Assembly: GCA_001896725.1 (NCBI GenBank) | Contig: MPPA01000018.1 | Coordinates: 1-64,000, forward strand | From: Methanococcoides sp. EBM-47 | Lineage (GTDB): Archaea; Halobacteriota; Methanosarcinia; Methanosarcinales; Methanosarcinaceae | Reading direction: 5' to 3' | Length of the DNA stretch: 64,000 bases | Shown here: piece by piece, positions 43,221-52,474 of the stretch | Layout: every line of letters starts with the position of its first letter | Position numbering within the stretch: position 1 is the stretch's first letter | Translations under genes and position numbers: made by a program | Notes under the pieces: generated by a model | Told to the model about the DNA's origin: nothing | Database searches by the model: none | The model's input: only the letters and a program-made list of their open reading frames with translations

Positions 43221-44072
43221 TCAAAGGTCTATAATTGATTTCAACAGGTCACGATCCTTCAATAGCCCAAGGAACTTCTGATTTGCGTTGACTATTGGGA
43301 TCTGGTCGATCCGGTTACGTTTCATCTTAAGCGCGCATTCACTTACCCCAGATATATATGAAGCTTTAACAAGGTTAGTGATCATGACATCCTTAGCAAG
43401 CACATTTGGAACTCTGATCCTTGAAACACTGTAGTAGATGCTCATAGTATCACGCACGGATTCCCATGTCCAGTGATCATCATCCGGACCATTGGACATA
43501 TCAGACATCTCTACTGAGTCTTCAATGATACTGGCACTTATAATATCCCTGTCCGAGATGATACCCACAAGTTCCAGCTCGGAACTTAATACAGGAACTG
43601 CCTTCACATTTGCAAGTTCCATTATTCTTGCAACAACGTTAAGAGGATTTTCACTCCACACAGGTACTGATTTTTTGCTGCTGTATTGACCCACATGATC
43701 GGTCAGATTCAGTTCTGCAAGTGCACCAACAATATCGGCAACTGTAAGTAGGCCTTTCAGTTTACCATCTTCGACTACAGGGAGTCTGCGGATATTATGC
43801 TGCACGATCAGCCTGGCGGCATCTGTGATATCTTTATCCTCACTTATGCTTACAGGGTCCCTTGTCATGAGCAACGCAAGTTGCTCTTCTTCCGGGTTCT
43901 GCAAAAGATTTGACCTGCTAACAATACCAACAAGTTTTCCATCCTTTAATACAGGCACTCCTGATACTCTTTTTGCTTTCAGGATCTCCAGGACTTCATC
44001 CCTAGATCCGGGAAGTGTTGCACAGGCAACATCTTTTACCATTATATCTGAAACTTTAATGTTTTTAGGCAT
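43221..44072 (-). CDS. Four-CBS-domain protein
   Basis: A 283-residue protein made of two Bateman modules, i.e. four CBS domains: each shows the pattern ...GVPVLKDGKLVGIVSRS, RRLPVVEDGKLKGLLTVAD, KAVPVLSSELELVGIISDRD and IDQIPIVNANQKFLGLLKDRD. No catalytic domain. CBS pairs bind adenine nucleotides or SAM and act as energy sensors. Next to a universal stress protein, on the same strand 18 bp away, suggesting a stress or energy-sensing role. Confidence 0.9.
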   Translation of the reverse strand: MPKNIKVSDIMVKDVACATLPGSRDEVLEILKAKRVSGVPVLKDGKLVGIVSRSNLLQNPEEEQLALLMTRDPVSISEDKDITDAARLIVQHNIRRLPVVEDGKLKGLLTVADIVGALAELNLTDHVGQYSSKKSVPVWSENPLNVVARIMELANVKAVPVLSSELELVGIISDRDIISASIIEDSVEMSDMSNGPDDDHWTWESVRDTMSIYYSVSRIRVPNVLAKDVMITNLVKASYISGVSECALKMKRNRIDQIPIVNANQKFLGLLKDRDLLKSIIDL

Positions 44073-44090
44073 GTAGATCCTCTTCCGTGT

Positions 44091-44546
44091 TCACTCCTTC
44101 ATGGAGGAGGCACCTTTTACTACCAGGACAGGAACTGGAGAGTTACGGGTAACTTTCTCAGCAACGCTTCCCAGCAGGAACCTGTCAAGGCCACTTTTGC
44201 CCAGCGTGCCCACAACTATAACATCCATTCCATTCTTTTGTGCGAATTCGATGATCTCATTACTTGGATGACCTTCGAGTATAACGGTCTCTACTTCAAC
44301 ATCTGCTTGTTTTGCCAGCTGCTCAACTTTTTGTACAGCATCACTTGCCTCTGTTTTCAGAAGTCCATACATCATTTCCCATCCTGCATCCATAGGTATG
44401 GAAGCAAAAGCAGCTGTGTCCACTACGTAGCCGACAAATATTTTTCCCCCAGCTATTTTTGCAAGTTCTATGCTATATTCTATAGCTCTTCTGTTCTGTT
44501 CAGAACCGTCTGTTGCAACGAATATTTTCTTAAACTCGGCTGTCAT
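44091..44546 (-). CDS. Universal stress protein (UspA family)
   Basis: A 151-residue UspA-fold protein: KKIFVATDGSEQNRRAIEYS at the N-terminus and the ATP-binding GTLGKSGLDRFLLGSVAEKV motif (G-x2-G-x9-G-S/T) with NSPVPVLVV at the C-terminus, so it probably binds ATP. Role in stress or energy response. Lies between the amidohydrolase and CBS genes on the same strand. Confidence 0.93.
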   Translation of the reverse strand: MTAEFKKIFVATDGSEQNRRAIEYSIELAKIAGGKIFVGYVVDTAAFASIPMDAGWEMMYGLLKTEASDAVQKVEQLAKQADVEVETVILEGHPSNEIIEFAQKNGMDVIVVGTLGKSGLDRFLLGSVAEKVTRNSPVPVLVVKGASSMKE

Positions 44547-44566
44547 TATCCAATCTCCACAACTTC

Positions 44567-45670
44567 TTAATTGATAATTGTAAGGATGTCGTCAGGTCTT
44601 GCCCTTCTGACAATACCTCTTAAAGGATCAGTGATGCCATTAAGGTTATCAGAACTTCCATTTAGGATCATGATCTTTGGACTAAGACCTTTTGCAATAT
44701 ATCCAACTTTATTGACATTTAATATTGATGCACCGTTAAGCGTACACATCTTAAATACTTGTCTATCATCTATATTAAATATTTTTCTAAGTACTTCCAT
44801 TTCAGCAAACATGTTAGGAGAATTCAACATCACATTGTCCGTACCTATAGCTACATTGATCCCAAGGTCAAGCATTTTCTCCACAGGTGACATCCCTACG
44901 CCTGTTATGAAATTGGATCTTGGACACACAATCACTGGCTTTTGTTCATCTGCAACTTGCCTGAGATCAGAAGGATCTGCATGTGTCATGTGTATTAAAA
45001 CATCAGGATCTAAAGAAAGTGCCGGATCTATATCACTTCTGTTTTTCTCCCCGGCATGAATGAAAAATGGTTTTTTCCATGATATGGCAACCTCTCTTAT
45101 TGTTTCCAACGCAGCCCTGTCCATATCTCTGGAACCACTAATACCAAAACCGTAAGATTCCCGCAATAATAGCTCAGCTTCATATTCAATATCTGTCTTG
45201 GAACCCTCTGTCCCACTAATCCGCCCAAGGATCCGGCACACTATGTCTTTGTTGTCAAGCGCATCTTTTAATGCAAGTGTTCCAGGGACCCCCCCTTCCC
45301 TGAAGTCCGCAAAAGTAGATGTGCCGGTAGCTATCATGTCAGAAATGGTCCTTTTCATTGCTTCAATGAGCTTGAACTGAGGTGTAGCCTGCAGTACACG
45401 GTGCTTAAGACCATCCGGTGGCCTGACAAGGAGGTCCAGATCCGGTTCCACACGGTTGCCCACAATATTTCCAAGTATAGGGTCTTTAATGACCGAATCA
45501 CCTATGTGAGTATGAGAGTTCACCAGACATGGGGAGATAATGATCTCGCTGCTCGTGTTCTCTTCCCCTATATCGGTTATAACCCCATCTCTCAGACAGA
45601 TATAGCCCTCTATAGTTTCTGGTTCAGGTCCCTGGATGATCTTTCCATAAATGATCTGTTCACTGGACAT
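44567..45670 (-). CDS. Amidohydrolase family protein (deaminase/chlorohydrolase type)
   Basis: A 367-residue TIM-barrel metal hydrolase. Metal ligands are seen in VNSHTHIGD (His-x-His), FFIHAGEK and IHMTHADPSD, with the catalytic Asp in AIGTDNVML. The N-terminal and C-terminal segments form the small beta domain, as in AtzA/TrzA-related deaminases. Deamination of an adenosine-derived or pyrimidine compound is likely; the substrate is not known. Upstream of the Usp gene by 20 bp, in a probable operon. Confidence 0.85.
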   Translation of the reverse strand: MSSEQIIYGKIIQGPEPETIEGYICLRDGVITDIGEENTSSEIIISPCLVNSHTHIGDSVIKDPILGNIVGNRVEPDLDLLVRPPDGLKHRVLQATPQFKLIEAMKRTISDMIATGTSTFADFREGGVPGTLALKDALDNKDIVCRILGRISGTEGSKTDIEYEAELLLRESYGFGISGSRDMDRAALETIREVAISWKKPFFIHAGEKNRSDIDPALSLDPDVLIHMTHADPSDLRQVADEQKPVIVCPRSNFITGVGMSPVEKMLDLGINVAIGTDNVMLNSPNMFAEMEVLRKIFNIDDRQVFKMCTLNGASILNVNKVGYIAKGLSPKIMILNGSSDNLNGITDPLRGIVRRARPDDILTIIN

Positions 45671-45880
45671 TTGAAACCCATTGCTGCGTTCTTATTGAAG
45701 ATAGGTCCACAGGAAAAGCCATGATGTTAAAGGGGTAAATGTTCATGATCGTTAATAAGATTTGTCTTGTTATAATCAACTTTGCTAACACATTGTAAAT
45801 TTGCTGCATGCTTATACGTAATATTGATATAGGTAAATTCCAATCCTATAAATGCGCATTTTTAGGTCCTTGCATAAGAA
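45671..45880. other. Intergenic promoter region
   Basis: AT-rich sequence upstream of the amidohydrolase gene and of the candidate RNA. It contains TATA-like stretches near 45822-45832 and the palindrome AATGCGCATT at 45851-45860. No gene supported. Confidence 0.35.
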
Positions 45881-45881
45881 C

Positions 45882-46032
45882 ATGGCAGAGCCATTCAATG
45901 AATGCATAGTCAACCATAATGCGCTACAGAAGATAATGCGAAATGCGCCTGTCACGAGGGAAACTGGGAAGGACTGCGGACATTCCAGAGGATGAGCTCC
46001 CGGAGTTAGTGCGCCAGGCCACAGCATTATCT
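45882..46032 (+). ncRNA. Candidate structured RNA in a GC-richer intergenic stretch
   Basis: Nested complementary arms suggest a folded RNA: AGATAATGC (45931-45939) with GCATTATCT (46024-46032), inside it GCCTG (45947-45951) with CAGGC (46015-46019), then a hairpin CTGGGAA/TTCCAG (45964-45970, 45983-45988) and a short hairpin at 45995-46007, i.e. a branched structure. A further hairpin ATGGC/GCCAT lies at 45882-45894. The segment is visibly richer in G and C than its flanks. It does not match RNase P, SRP or tRNA patterns I know. Strand is uncertain. A 47-codon frame from 45853 overlaps it but looks unconvincing. Confidence 0.35.
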
Positions 46033-46088
46033 GCATGCAAACATAAACCCTCGTTACTGCTATACAATGCTTGGAGATCTTTATATCT

Positions 46089-46421
46089 ATGCCTTTCATG
46101 AATGCATTAAAAGAGGTTAGCGATGGGATAATAATAGATCTTGAAGTAAACCCTGGTTCTAAATATACATGCATTCCCAGCGGATATAACCACTGGCGAA
46201 AACGCATTGAAGTTAAACTTTCCCAGACTGCACAGAAAGGGAAGGCAAATGAGCAGTTGATAGAACAGATTGCAATTTTATTTTGCGTGCCTAGTTCTAC
46301 TGTGAGTATCATCAGTGGAGCAAAGAGCAGCCAAAAATCGATTTTCATAAAAACAATAAGTATGGATTTTGCACTGTCTGTTCTTGAGGAACATCTGAAT
46401 GATAGATGTGATCAGCATTAA
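46089..46421 (+). CDS. DUF167 (YggU) family protein
   Basis: A 110-residue small alpha/beta protein of the DUF167 family. Typical segments: IIDLEVNPGSKYTCIP, WRKRIEVKLSQTAQKGKANEQLIEQIA and VSIISGAKSSQKSIFI. Function unknown though widely conserved. ATG at 46089 with GGAGAT about 10 bases upstream; ATG at 46098 is also possible. Confidence 0.85.
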   Translation: MPFMNALKEVSDGIIIDLEVNPGSKYTCIPSGYNHWRKRIEVKLSQTAQKGKANEQLIEQIAILFCVPSSTVSIISGAKSSQKSIFIKTISMDFALSVLEEHLNDRCDQH

Positions 46422-46500
46422 CGTGTGCTCCTAATACTTTCACATGACTTGGGACCGATTAATATATGCTCCTTTCATACTAGATTGTGAGGTGAAGATC

Positions 46501-46626
46501 ATGAGTACAATATTCGATGGTTTGATCGAACGAGCAAGGTACTATGAACAGTTCGAACAGTTCTCCAGGTCCGTACGAATAACGGATTATCAGGGAGTTG
46601 ATGCATGCCGGACCACAGAAGTATGA
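46501..46626 (+). CDS. Small 41-residue protein, unknown
   Basis: Begins with ATG at 46501 behind a good GAGGTGA site and ends just before the toprim gene, 52 bp away. The sequence is charged and aromatic (IERARYYEQFEQF), with one Cys. TATA-like TTAATATATG near 46459-46468 would place a promoter upstream. No family recognised. The good ribosome site and promoter argue for a real product. Confidence 0.45.
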   Translation: MSTIFDGLIERARYYEQFEQFSRSVRITDYQGVDACRTTEV

Positions 46627-46678
46627 AAATGTTTATCAGATTGGCAACAAATAGTGATCTTGGAAGAAGTATCATCCT

Positions 46679-47179
46679 ATGTCAAAGAATTTAAAGACCT
46701 ATAGGGTGCATGGTTATGAAAAAACCCTCAAGGCACCCATGTTCGTATATAGAGAACGTCTTAAGCTCATTGAGGAACTACTTGAAGAGCTGCTATATTT
46801 TTCTATGGATGGAAATATAATCCTAGTTGAGGGTAAAAGAGATCTGGCATCACTCAGGAAACTTGGCATAAATGGGAGAATAGAATTTGTCACCCACCAT
46901 CCCTTAACAGGCGTATGTGAGAAGGTTGCAGCCACTGGAAAAAACATAGTGATATTGACCGATTGGGACCGAAGAGGTGTTATCCTCGAAAAGAAAATAG
47001 CTGGTCATCTGGAAAATTACGGTATACGCATAGAACACCGACTAAGAAAACGTATTCTGTCTCTTGTACAGAAAGAAATAAAGGATGTAGAAAGTCTATA
47101 TACCCACATTTCAATATTAAGGCAAATAGCTGATCCAGAATACCATTATAACAATACTTATGACAATATCCTTATTTAA
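46679..47179 (+). CDS. Small toprim-domain protein (UPF0292 type)
   Basis: A 166-residue archaeal protein with a DnaG/RNase M5-like toprim domain: IILVEGKRDLASLRKLGI carries the catalytic Glu and VILTDWDRRG the Asp-x-Asp. Toprim domains bind magnesium and act in nucleotidyl transfer or strand cleavage; this family's substrate is unknown. The last codons overlap the DUF356 gene, convergent, by 4 bp. Confidence 0.85.
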   Translation: MSKNLKTYRVHGYEKTLKAPMFVYRERLKLIEELLEELLYFSMDGNIILVEGKRDLASLRKLGINGRIEFVTHHPLTGVCEKVAATGKNIVILTDWDRRGVILEKKIAGHLENYGIRIEHRLRKRILSLVQKEIKDVESLYTHISILRQIADPEYHYNNTYDNILI

Positions 47180-47568
47180 CCATAAGCTGATTGTGTACGG
47201 TCCTGGGATGTGAACTTACGCTCGAATTCTGGATATAGCTCGGCCTTATCAACTAATTCCTCATAGACCTTGTGCCTTGGGCTTACAATTACTATATGTG
47301 CGGGCGGATGGATCTTACGAAGTTTACTTATAGCTGCCCCAGCATTGTTATCAAGTTCCACCAATGCTGCAGAATTACATTTGGATTTCAGAGGCACTCC
47401 GACCACACTCACAAGCACGTTATCCGCATATTGAGGTTCGATGCGCTTGGGCTTTGATAAAAAACGTAGATGGCCATAATGTTCAAGATCATGCAATGCT
47501 ACATTAACCTTATCGGCATTATCCGCCCTTATGACAGCAAACGACTTAATGTCAATACCTCTGGCCAA
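47176..47568 (-). CDS. DUF356 family methanogen protein
   Basis: A 130-residue protein matching DUF356, known mostly from methanogens: SFAVIRADNADKVNVALHDL, FLSKPKRIEPQYAD, VLVSVVGVPLKSKCNSAAL and KIHPPAHIVIVSPRH. Function unknown. TTG at 47568 with GGGGGAT six bases upstream is chosen; ATG at 47595 would place that site inside the coding region. Confidence 0.82.
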   Translation of the reverse strand: MARGIDIKSFAVIRADNADKVNVALHDLEHYGHLRFLSKPKRIEPQYADNVLVSVVGVPLKSKCNSAALVELDNNAGAAISKLRKIHPPAHIVIVSPRHKVYEELVDKAELYPEFERKFTSQDRTQSAYG

Positions 47569-47693
47569 ATTGCAATCCCCCTTTTCATCTCGCACATATT
47601 TTATAGTTCTCTATATAAGAATTTTGTTATTTTAAATTTCAAATGCTCAACATTTACTAAATTCTATTTAAATATATAGTTTTCCATTGAATT

Positions 47694-48509
47694 TTATTCT
47701 CCAAGTTCCCTGGACCTTTTTGCAGAAGCAATGACCGCATTCATAAATGCAGCACGCACACCCCTTTCTTCAAGTTCTTTTATTCCCCTGATCGTCGTCC
47801 CTGCTGGAGAGGTTACCATGTCCTTGAGCTCACCTGGATGTTTGTGAAATTCAAGGGCCATCTTTGCTGCACCAAGCACAGTCTGGGCTGCCAGTACAAG
47901 TGCACTCTCTCTGTCCAGGCCTTCATACACCCCACCGTCAGCCATGGACTCAATAACAGGAAATATATACGCAGGCCCACTCCCTGAAAGTCCTGTCACG
48001 GCATCCATGAGTTTTTCCTGGACTATTATAGCACTACCAACCGCACTAAATATTTCAAGTGCAAGTTCGGCATCCTCCATTGAAGCGGTTGGGCCTGGAC
48101 AGATCGCAGAAGCGGATTCTGAAACCGTTGCGGCGATGTTCGGCATCACCCGGATTATTCTTGTTCCAGGTTTCAGTTCTTTTGCAATATCTTGCAATGA
48201 AACACCTGCAGCTATCGATATCACAAGCTTTTCAGCTGTTACTTTGTCTTTTATCGATTTCAGTACACTCTTTAGTATCTGTGGTTTGACCGCAAGCAGT
48301 ATCACATCTGTGTTCATCACCGTAAGCTCATTATCATTGGATATATTGATACCAAGCTCTGCTCGCATTCTTTCCAATCCCGGATCAAAAACATCGCTGG
48401 CATGAACATTAGATGAATCTATAATGCCCGAATCACATATGCCCTTTATAAGTGCAGATCCCATCTTGCCAGTTCCGATCACTCCCAGCTTTTTATTTTT
48501 AAGGTGCAT
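47694..48509 (-). CDS. proC: Pyrroline-5-carboxylate reductase
   Basis: A 271-residue enzyme for the last step of proline synthesis. N-terminal Rossmann motif GVIGTGKMGSALIKGI, then VILAVKPQ, MPNIAATVSESASAICPG, and the C-terminal GLSGSGPAYIF and VTSPAGTTIRGIKELEE, the ProC signature. Upstream lies the MBF1-like regulator, 21 bp away. Confidence 0.95.
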   Translation of the reverse strand: MHLKNKKLGVIGTGKMGSALIKGICDSGIIDSSNVHASDVFDPGLERMRAELGINISNDNELTVMNTDVILLAVKPQILKSVLKSIKDKVTAEKLVISIAAGVSLQDIAKELKPGTRIIRVMPNIAATVSESASAICPGPTASMEDAELALEIFSAVGSAIIVQEKLMDAVTGLSGSGPAYIFPVIESMADGGVYEGLDRESALVLAAQTVLGAAKMALEFHKHPGELKDMVTSPAGTTIRGIKELEERGVRAAFMNAVIASAKRSRELGE

Positions 48510-48530
48510 TGACTACGACTCCATGTACTC

Positions 48531-49013
48531 TTACTTACGCTTAATGTTGACTATATCCCCAAGGGTAGTTCCTTTATGGAGTTTGTCTCCTTTCCACTCG
48601 TCATCACTGATCCTTTCAATTAGTTTGACCTCAAGGGTACGTTCAAGCTTTTCCCTTACACTGTCCTCTGGGACCAGCTCACGGCGTTCAAATTTTCGAA
48701 TGAGTGTTGCCTTTTCTTTTATCTGAGCAGCAAGTTGTTCAGGTGTCCAACCGCGTTTTTCCCTTGCTTCCCGAATGATCTGGTCATAATCGTCCACGAT
48801 CTCTTCGGTCAGCTTTTCAAATCCGGTCCTCTGGGTCCTCCTAGGTCTGATAGATGTCGGCTGCACTGGAGAGATCTTTCTGGAAACAGGAGTCCGCTTG
48901 CTAGCAGGTGTACCGTACTGAGTACATTTAGTACATACGGTCAGTTCGCCACCATCGACAATGATCTTAAAAGGGCTTCCACGAATATCTTCACCACATA
49001 TTTCGCATTGCAT
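48531..49013 (-). CDS. Multiprotein bridging factor 1-like transcription factor (aMBF1)
   Basis: A 160-residue archaeal MBF1: an N-terminal zinc ribbon (CEICGEDI and CTKC), a Pro/Arg-rich linker, and a Cro/C1-type HTH (KRGWTPEQLAAQIKEKATLIRKFERRELVPED). MBF1 in eukaryotes bridges TBP and activators; in archaea it is linked to translation and transcription fidelity. ATG at 49013 is used. Divergent from PAN, operonic with proC. Confidence 0.92.
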   Translation of the reverse strand: MQCEICGEDIRGSPFKIIVDGGELTVCTKCTQYGTPASKRTPVSRKISPVQPTSIRPRRTQRTGFEKLTEEIVDDYDQIIREAREKRGWTPEQLAAQIKEKATLIRKFERRELVPEDSVREKLERTLEVKLIERISDDEWKGDKLHKGTTLGDIVNIKRK

Positions 49014-49096
49014 ACACAAATCACTCTTAAAAACCTACATAGTGCTTTTACGAAAGGGCTATATATCGTATGCGCTTAAATAATGTTCGGAGCTGT

Positions 49097-50389
49097 ATGA
49101 ACGAGACCAGTGAAGCAGATACCAAGCGTTTCGCTCCCGCAGGGGCGGACAGGAAAAACTATGAATATCCTAGTGCGGAAACCGATGAAAATTTTTCCAA
49201 ATACTTGCTGGACCGTATGAAACAGTTAGAGTCCCGCAATACTCTTCTTAAAGAGCAATATGACCAGATGGAATCAGAAAAAAGATATGTAGAAAGCCAG
49301 AAGCTTAAATTTGAGCGTGATGTTCGCAGGATGCAAGCTGAAATAGACCGATTGAAGACCGCACCTCTTGTGATCGCAACCGTAGTTGACCTCATAGAGA
49401 ACGGTAAGGTCCTTGTGAAAAGTAGTACTGGTCCACAATTCCTGGTGGGAGTGTCCCAGTTCATAGATGATGAAAACCTGATACCGGGTGTTACCGTGGC
49501 CTTAAACCAGCAGACGCTTGCAGTAGTGGACGTCATACCTCATACAGAGGAGCCTATGGTAAATGCTATGGAAGTGGTTGACCCACAAGATATGGACTAT
49601 GACCAAATAGGTGGCCTTGATGAGCAAATACAGGAAATAGTCGAGTCCGTTGAACTACCGCTTACTAAACCAGAGGCTTTTGCGAAGATCGGTATATCAC
49701 CGCCAAAAGGCGTTTTGCTATTTGGGGAGCCTGGTACGGGAAAGACCCTGCTAGCAAAGGCAGTTGCCAGCAGAACAGAAGCTACTTTTATCAGGGTAGT
49801 GGGTTCTGAACTAGTCCAAAAATACATAGGGGATGGAGCAAAACTCGTCAGAGAGATCTTTTCCATGGCAAGGAAAAAGGCCCCTTCCATTATATTCATC
49901 GATGAGCTGGATGCCATAGCTTCAAGACGTCTTAGTGATACGAATGGCGCTGATCGTGAGGTACAGCGCACACTTATGCAGCTTCTTGCCGAGATGGATG
50001 GATTTGACAACCGTGGAGAAGTGCGCATAATCGCTGCAACTAACCGTTTGGACGTACTTGATCCAGCTATACTGCGTCCTGGCAGATTTGATAGAATAGT
50101 CAATGTACCGATGCCTGATATCAACGCCAGGGAACTTATCCTCACGATACATACCCGAAAGATGAGGACAACAAAGGATATTGATTTTAAAAAGCTTGCT
50201 TCCCTTACTGAAGGGATGAGTGGTGCAGATCTGAGTGCCGTTGCCATGGAAGCAGGTATGCTCGCCGTCAGAGATGGGAAAGAACAGGTGGAAATGGACC
50301 ATTTCTTAAGATCAGTGAAAAAAGTAACCTCACCTATAAAGTCTTCTATTCAGATAACTACCGATCAGCCACAGACAATGTTCGGCTAA
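49097..50389 (+). CDS. pan: Proteasome-activating nucleotidase PAN
   Basis: A 430-residue AAA ATPase that unfolds proteins and feeds them into the 20S proteasome. Order: acidic N-terminus, coiled coil (about residues 35-85), OB domain, AAA core with GEPGTGKT (Walker A), [10 protein letters not shown] (Walker B) and RPGRFDR (arginine finger region). The C-terminus ends MFG, a Phe in place of the Tyr of the HbYX docking motif. ATG at 49097 with GGAG upstream; the in-frame start at 49070 is less likely. Followed by DUF99 (TAATG possible overlap). Confidence 0.95.
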   Translation: MNETSEADTKRFAPAGADRKNYEYPSAETDENFSKYLLDRMKQLESRNTLLKEQYDQMESEKRYVESQKLKFERDVRRMQAEIDRLKTAPLVIATVVDLIENGKVLVKSSTGPQFLVGVSQFIDDENLIPGVTVALNQQTLAVVDVIPHTEEPMVNAMEVVDPQDMDYDQIGGLDEQIQEIVESVELPLTKPEAFAKIGISPPKGVLLFGEPGTGKTLLAKAVASRTEATFIRVVGSELVQKYIGDGAKLVREIFSMARKKAPSIIFIDELDAIASRRLSDTNGADREVQRTLMQLLAEMDGFDNRGEVRIIAATNRLDVLDPAILRPGRFDRIVNVPMPDINARELILTIHTRKMRTTKDIDFKKLASLTEGMSGADLSAVAMEAGMLAVRDGKEQVEMDHFLRSVKKVTSPIKSSIQITTDQPQTMFG

Positions 50390-50436
50390 TGTTCGTGGTC
50401 AAAGATCATTTTTTTGTTAGCGGAGGATTTATTCTT

Positions 50437-51027
50437 GTGTATAGATCATTCCATATAAAAAATGAGATAAGGATACTTGCTATAGATGATTCTGCATTGA
50501 TCGGCAATCAAATAATGATCATAGGAGCATTTTTCAGAGGAGGAGAATGGTTGGATGGTGTGATGAGAGCCTATATCACAAGAGATGGGATGGACAGTAC
50601 TGATATCATTACAAATATGATAATGTCCAGTAAACATCGTGAGCAGATACGTGTCATAATGCTGGACGGAATGACTTATGCGGGCTTTAATCCGGTGGAC
50701 ATTAATTATATCTGGGAACTTACAGGAATTCCAGTAGTGGTGGTTATGAGAACATATCCTGACCTTAGGAAAATAGGGGATGCCTTGTTGCACCTCCCTG
50801 AGCCAAAAAAAAGAATGGACATTATACTTAGAGCTGGAAATATCACACAAGTACGAACAAAACCTGGATACAATCCTCTCTACATACAATGTGCAGGTAT
50901 AGAAGCGCAGCATGCAGCAAAAATAGTAAGGCTTACGGCCACCAGAAGCAACATTCCTGAGCCCCTGAGGGTGGCCCATCTTATAGCCACGGGAATAGTA
51001 CTTGGGGAGTCAAGGGGAAAAGCGTAA
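50437..51027 (+). CDS. DUF99 family protein
   Basis: A 196-residue archaeal DUF99 protein: IRILAIDDSALIGNQIMIIG at the N-terminus, VIMLDGMTYAGFNPVDI in the middle, VVVVMRTYPDL and the late EPLRVAHLIATGIVLGESRG. The fold has been related to endonuclease V, but activity is unproven. GTG at 50437 with GGAGGA upstream is preferred; ATG at 50389 overlapping the pan stop as TAATG is an alternative. Probably co-transcribed with pan. Confidence 0.82.
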   Translation: MYRSFHIKNEIRILAIDDSALIGNQIMIIGAFFRGGEWLDGVMRAYITRDGMDSTDIITNMIMSSKHREQIRVIMLDGMTYAGFNPVDINYIWELTGIPVVVVMRTYPDLRKIGDALLHLPEPKKRMDIILRAGNITQVRTKPGYNPLYIQCAGIEAQHAAKIVRLTATRSNIPEPLRVAHLIATGIVLGESRGKA

Positions 51028-51034
51028 GGCAAGC

Positions 51035-52375
51035 CTATACATACTTTTCCACTAGCTGCACACCAGTACCCATCAGTTCCAGAGCTCTTTCATTTGTCCG
51101 GGATTCTGCAAATATACGTATGATCGGTTCAGTGCCTGACGGCCTTATCAACACCCACCCATCCTCATACCAGATCTTCACACCATCCGTAGTATCTATT
51201 TTCATTTGACCCGTAGCAACCTCTGCTTTTAGCTTTTCCATGACCGCTTTCAGATCATGACATTCGACCTTTGTTTTAGAGTTGAAATATGTAGGCACGC
51301 TCTTTGCCATCTCAGACAGCTTCTTTCCTCCAGCCATGATCTCCAGAAGCTTGGCACAGGACATAGCCCCGTCCCTGCAATACTGATGCTCAGGAAATAT
51401 AAGTCCCCCATTACCTTCACCGCCAAACACAGCTCCAATTTCCAGCATCTTGCGTGCAACATTGATGGAGCCTACAGCAGTCCATACTAGATCCACTCCA
51501 GCCTCTTTTGCAACGTCCAGCATTCTCTGGGAAGAGCTCACAGGGGTCACAAGTGTTCCTTTCTTTTGTTGCAACACATATTTTGCCATCATTGCGAGCA
51601 AAACCTCTTCATCGATGAACTTTCCAGTTTCATCGAAGAACACAGCACGATCTGCATCACCATCATGGGCCACCCCGATCTGTGCCTTTTCCTTGATGAC
51701 AAGCTCTGAGAGCTGAGTAAGCACATCTGGAGTGGGTTCTGGATTGCGCGAGGGGAATGTACCATCTACCTGTGCATTGATAGTTACCACCTCACAGCCT
51801 AACTGACGCAGCAGGAAAGGTAAAGTTAGTGAACCGGCTCCACAACCCGTATCTGCAATGACCTTGAACTTCCGTTCCCTGACAACATCTGCATTTATGG
51901 CGCTGATGATGCCTTTCATGTAAAGGTCATTGGCATTGGGATCGTGCCTGAGATCTCCGGTATATTGCCACGTTGCTGGCTGGAATTCCCTGGAAAAATA
52001 TATCTTTTCGATCTTTGCTTCGTCTTCCCTGGACATCTCAGTACCATCACCAGCTATTAACTTGATACCATTGTACTCCCTTGGATTATGTGAAGCTGTG
52101 ATCACTATTCCTGCATCGGCATGGTCCCTTACATAGTACTGTATCGAAGGGGTGGGAACAATACCCACATCTATAACTGTGAGACCAGAAGACAAAGCAC
52201 CTGCTATCGCTGCAGATTTTAGCATTTCTCCTGAAATGCGGGTATCCCTTCCAATGGCAACAGTTCCTTTATTACCCATTAGTGTACCTAGGCTTCTTAC
52301 AATATCCATTACCATCTGAGGTGTCATATGTTCATTAGCTACGCCTCTTACTCCATTCGTTCCAAAAAGTTTCAT
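51035..52375 (-). CDS. glmM: Phosphoglucosamine mutase (archaeal GlmM type)
   Basis: A 446-residue alpha-D-phosphohexomutase. LFGTNGVRGVANEHMTP starts it; the phosphoserine loop is VITASHNPREYNG, the metal-binding loop DGDADR, the sugar-binding loop GGEGNGG and the phosphate-binding loop RPSGTEPIIRI. It interconverts glucosamine-6- and -1-phosphate for UDP-GlcNAc; phosphomannomutase activity cannot be excluded. Convergent with DUF99. Confidence 0.9.
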   Translation of the reverse strand: MKLFGTNGVRGVANEHMTPQMVMDIVRSLGTLMGNKGTVAIGRDTRISGEMLKSAAIAGALSSGLTVIDVGIVPTPSIQYYVRDHADAGIVITASHNPREYNGIKLIAGDGTEMSREDEAKIEKIYFSREFQPATWQYTGDLRHDPNANDLYMKGIISAINADVVRERKFKVIADTGCGAGSLTLPFLLRQLGCEVVTINAQVDGTFPSRNPEPTPDVLTQLSELVIKEKAQIGVAHDGDADRAVFFDETGKFIDEEVLLAMMAKYVLQQKKGTLVTPVSSSQRMLDVAKEAGVDLVWTAVGSINVARKMLEIGAVFGGEGNGGLIFPEHQYCRDGAMSCAKLLEIMAGGKKLSEMAKSVPTYFNSKTKVECHDLKAVMEKLKAEVATGQMKIDTTDGVKIWYEDGWVLIRPSGTEPIIRIFAESRTNERALELMGTGVQLVEKYV

Positions 52376-52474
52376 TATCTATCACCCATAGCTATGATTA
52401 TTATGGCATCGAACTGCTTTATCTTTAGTGGTCTGCGAGGTATAGATATACATCTTCTGTGATAGATATTAGGG

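Noticed and set aside
45812-46348. Minus-strand 178-codon frame opposite the DUF167 gene and candidate RNA
   Set aside because: It lies mostly antisense to the recognisable DUF167 gene and shows no family motif; treated as a shadow frame.
49597-50247. Minus-strand 216-codon frame inside pan
   Set aside because: Fully antisense to the AAA core of pan, Ser-rich composition typical of reverse-strand translation.
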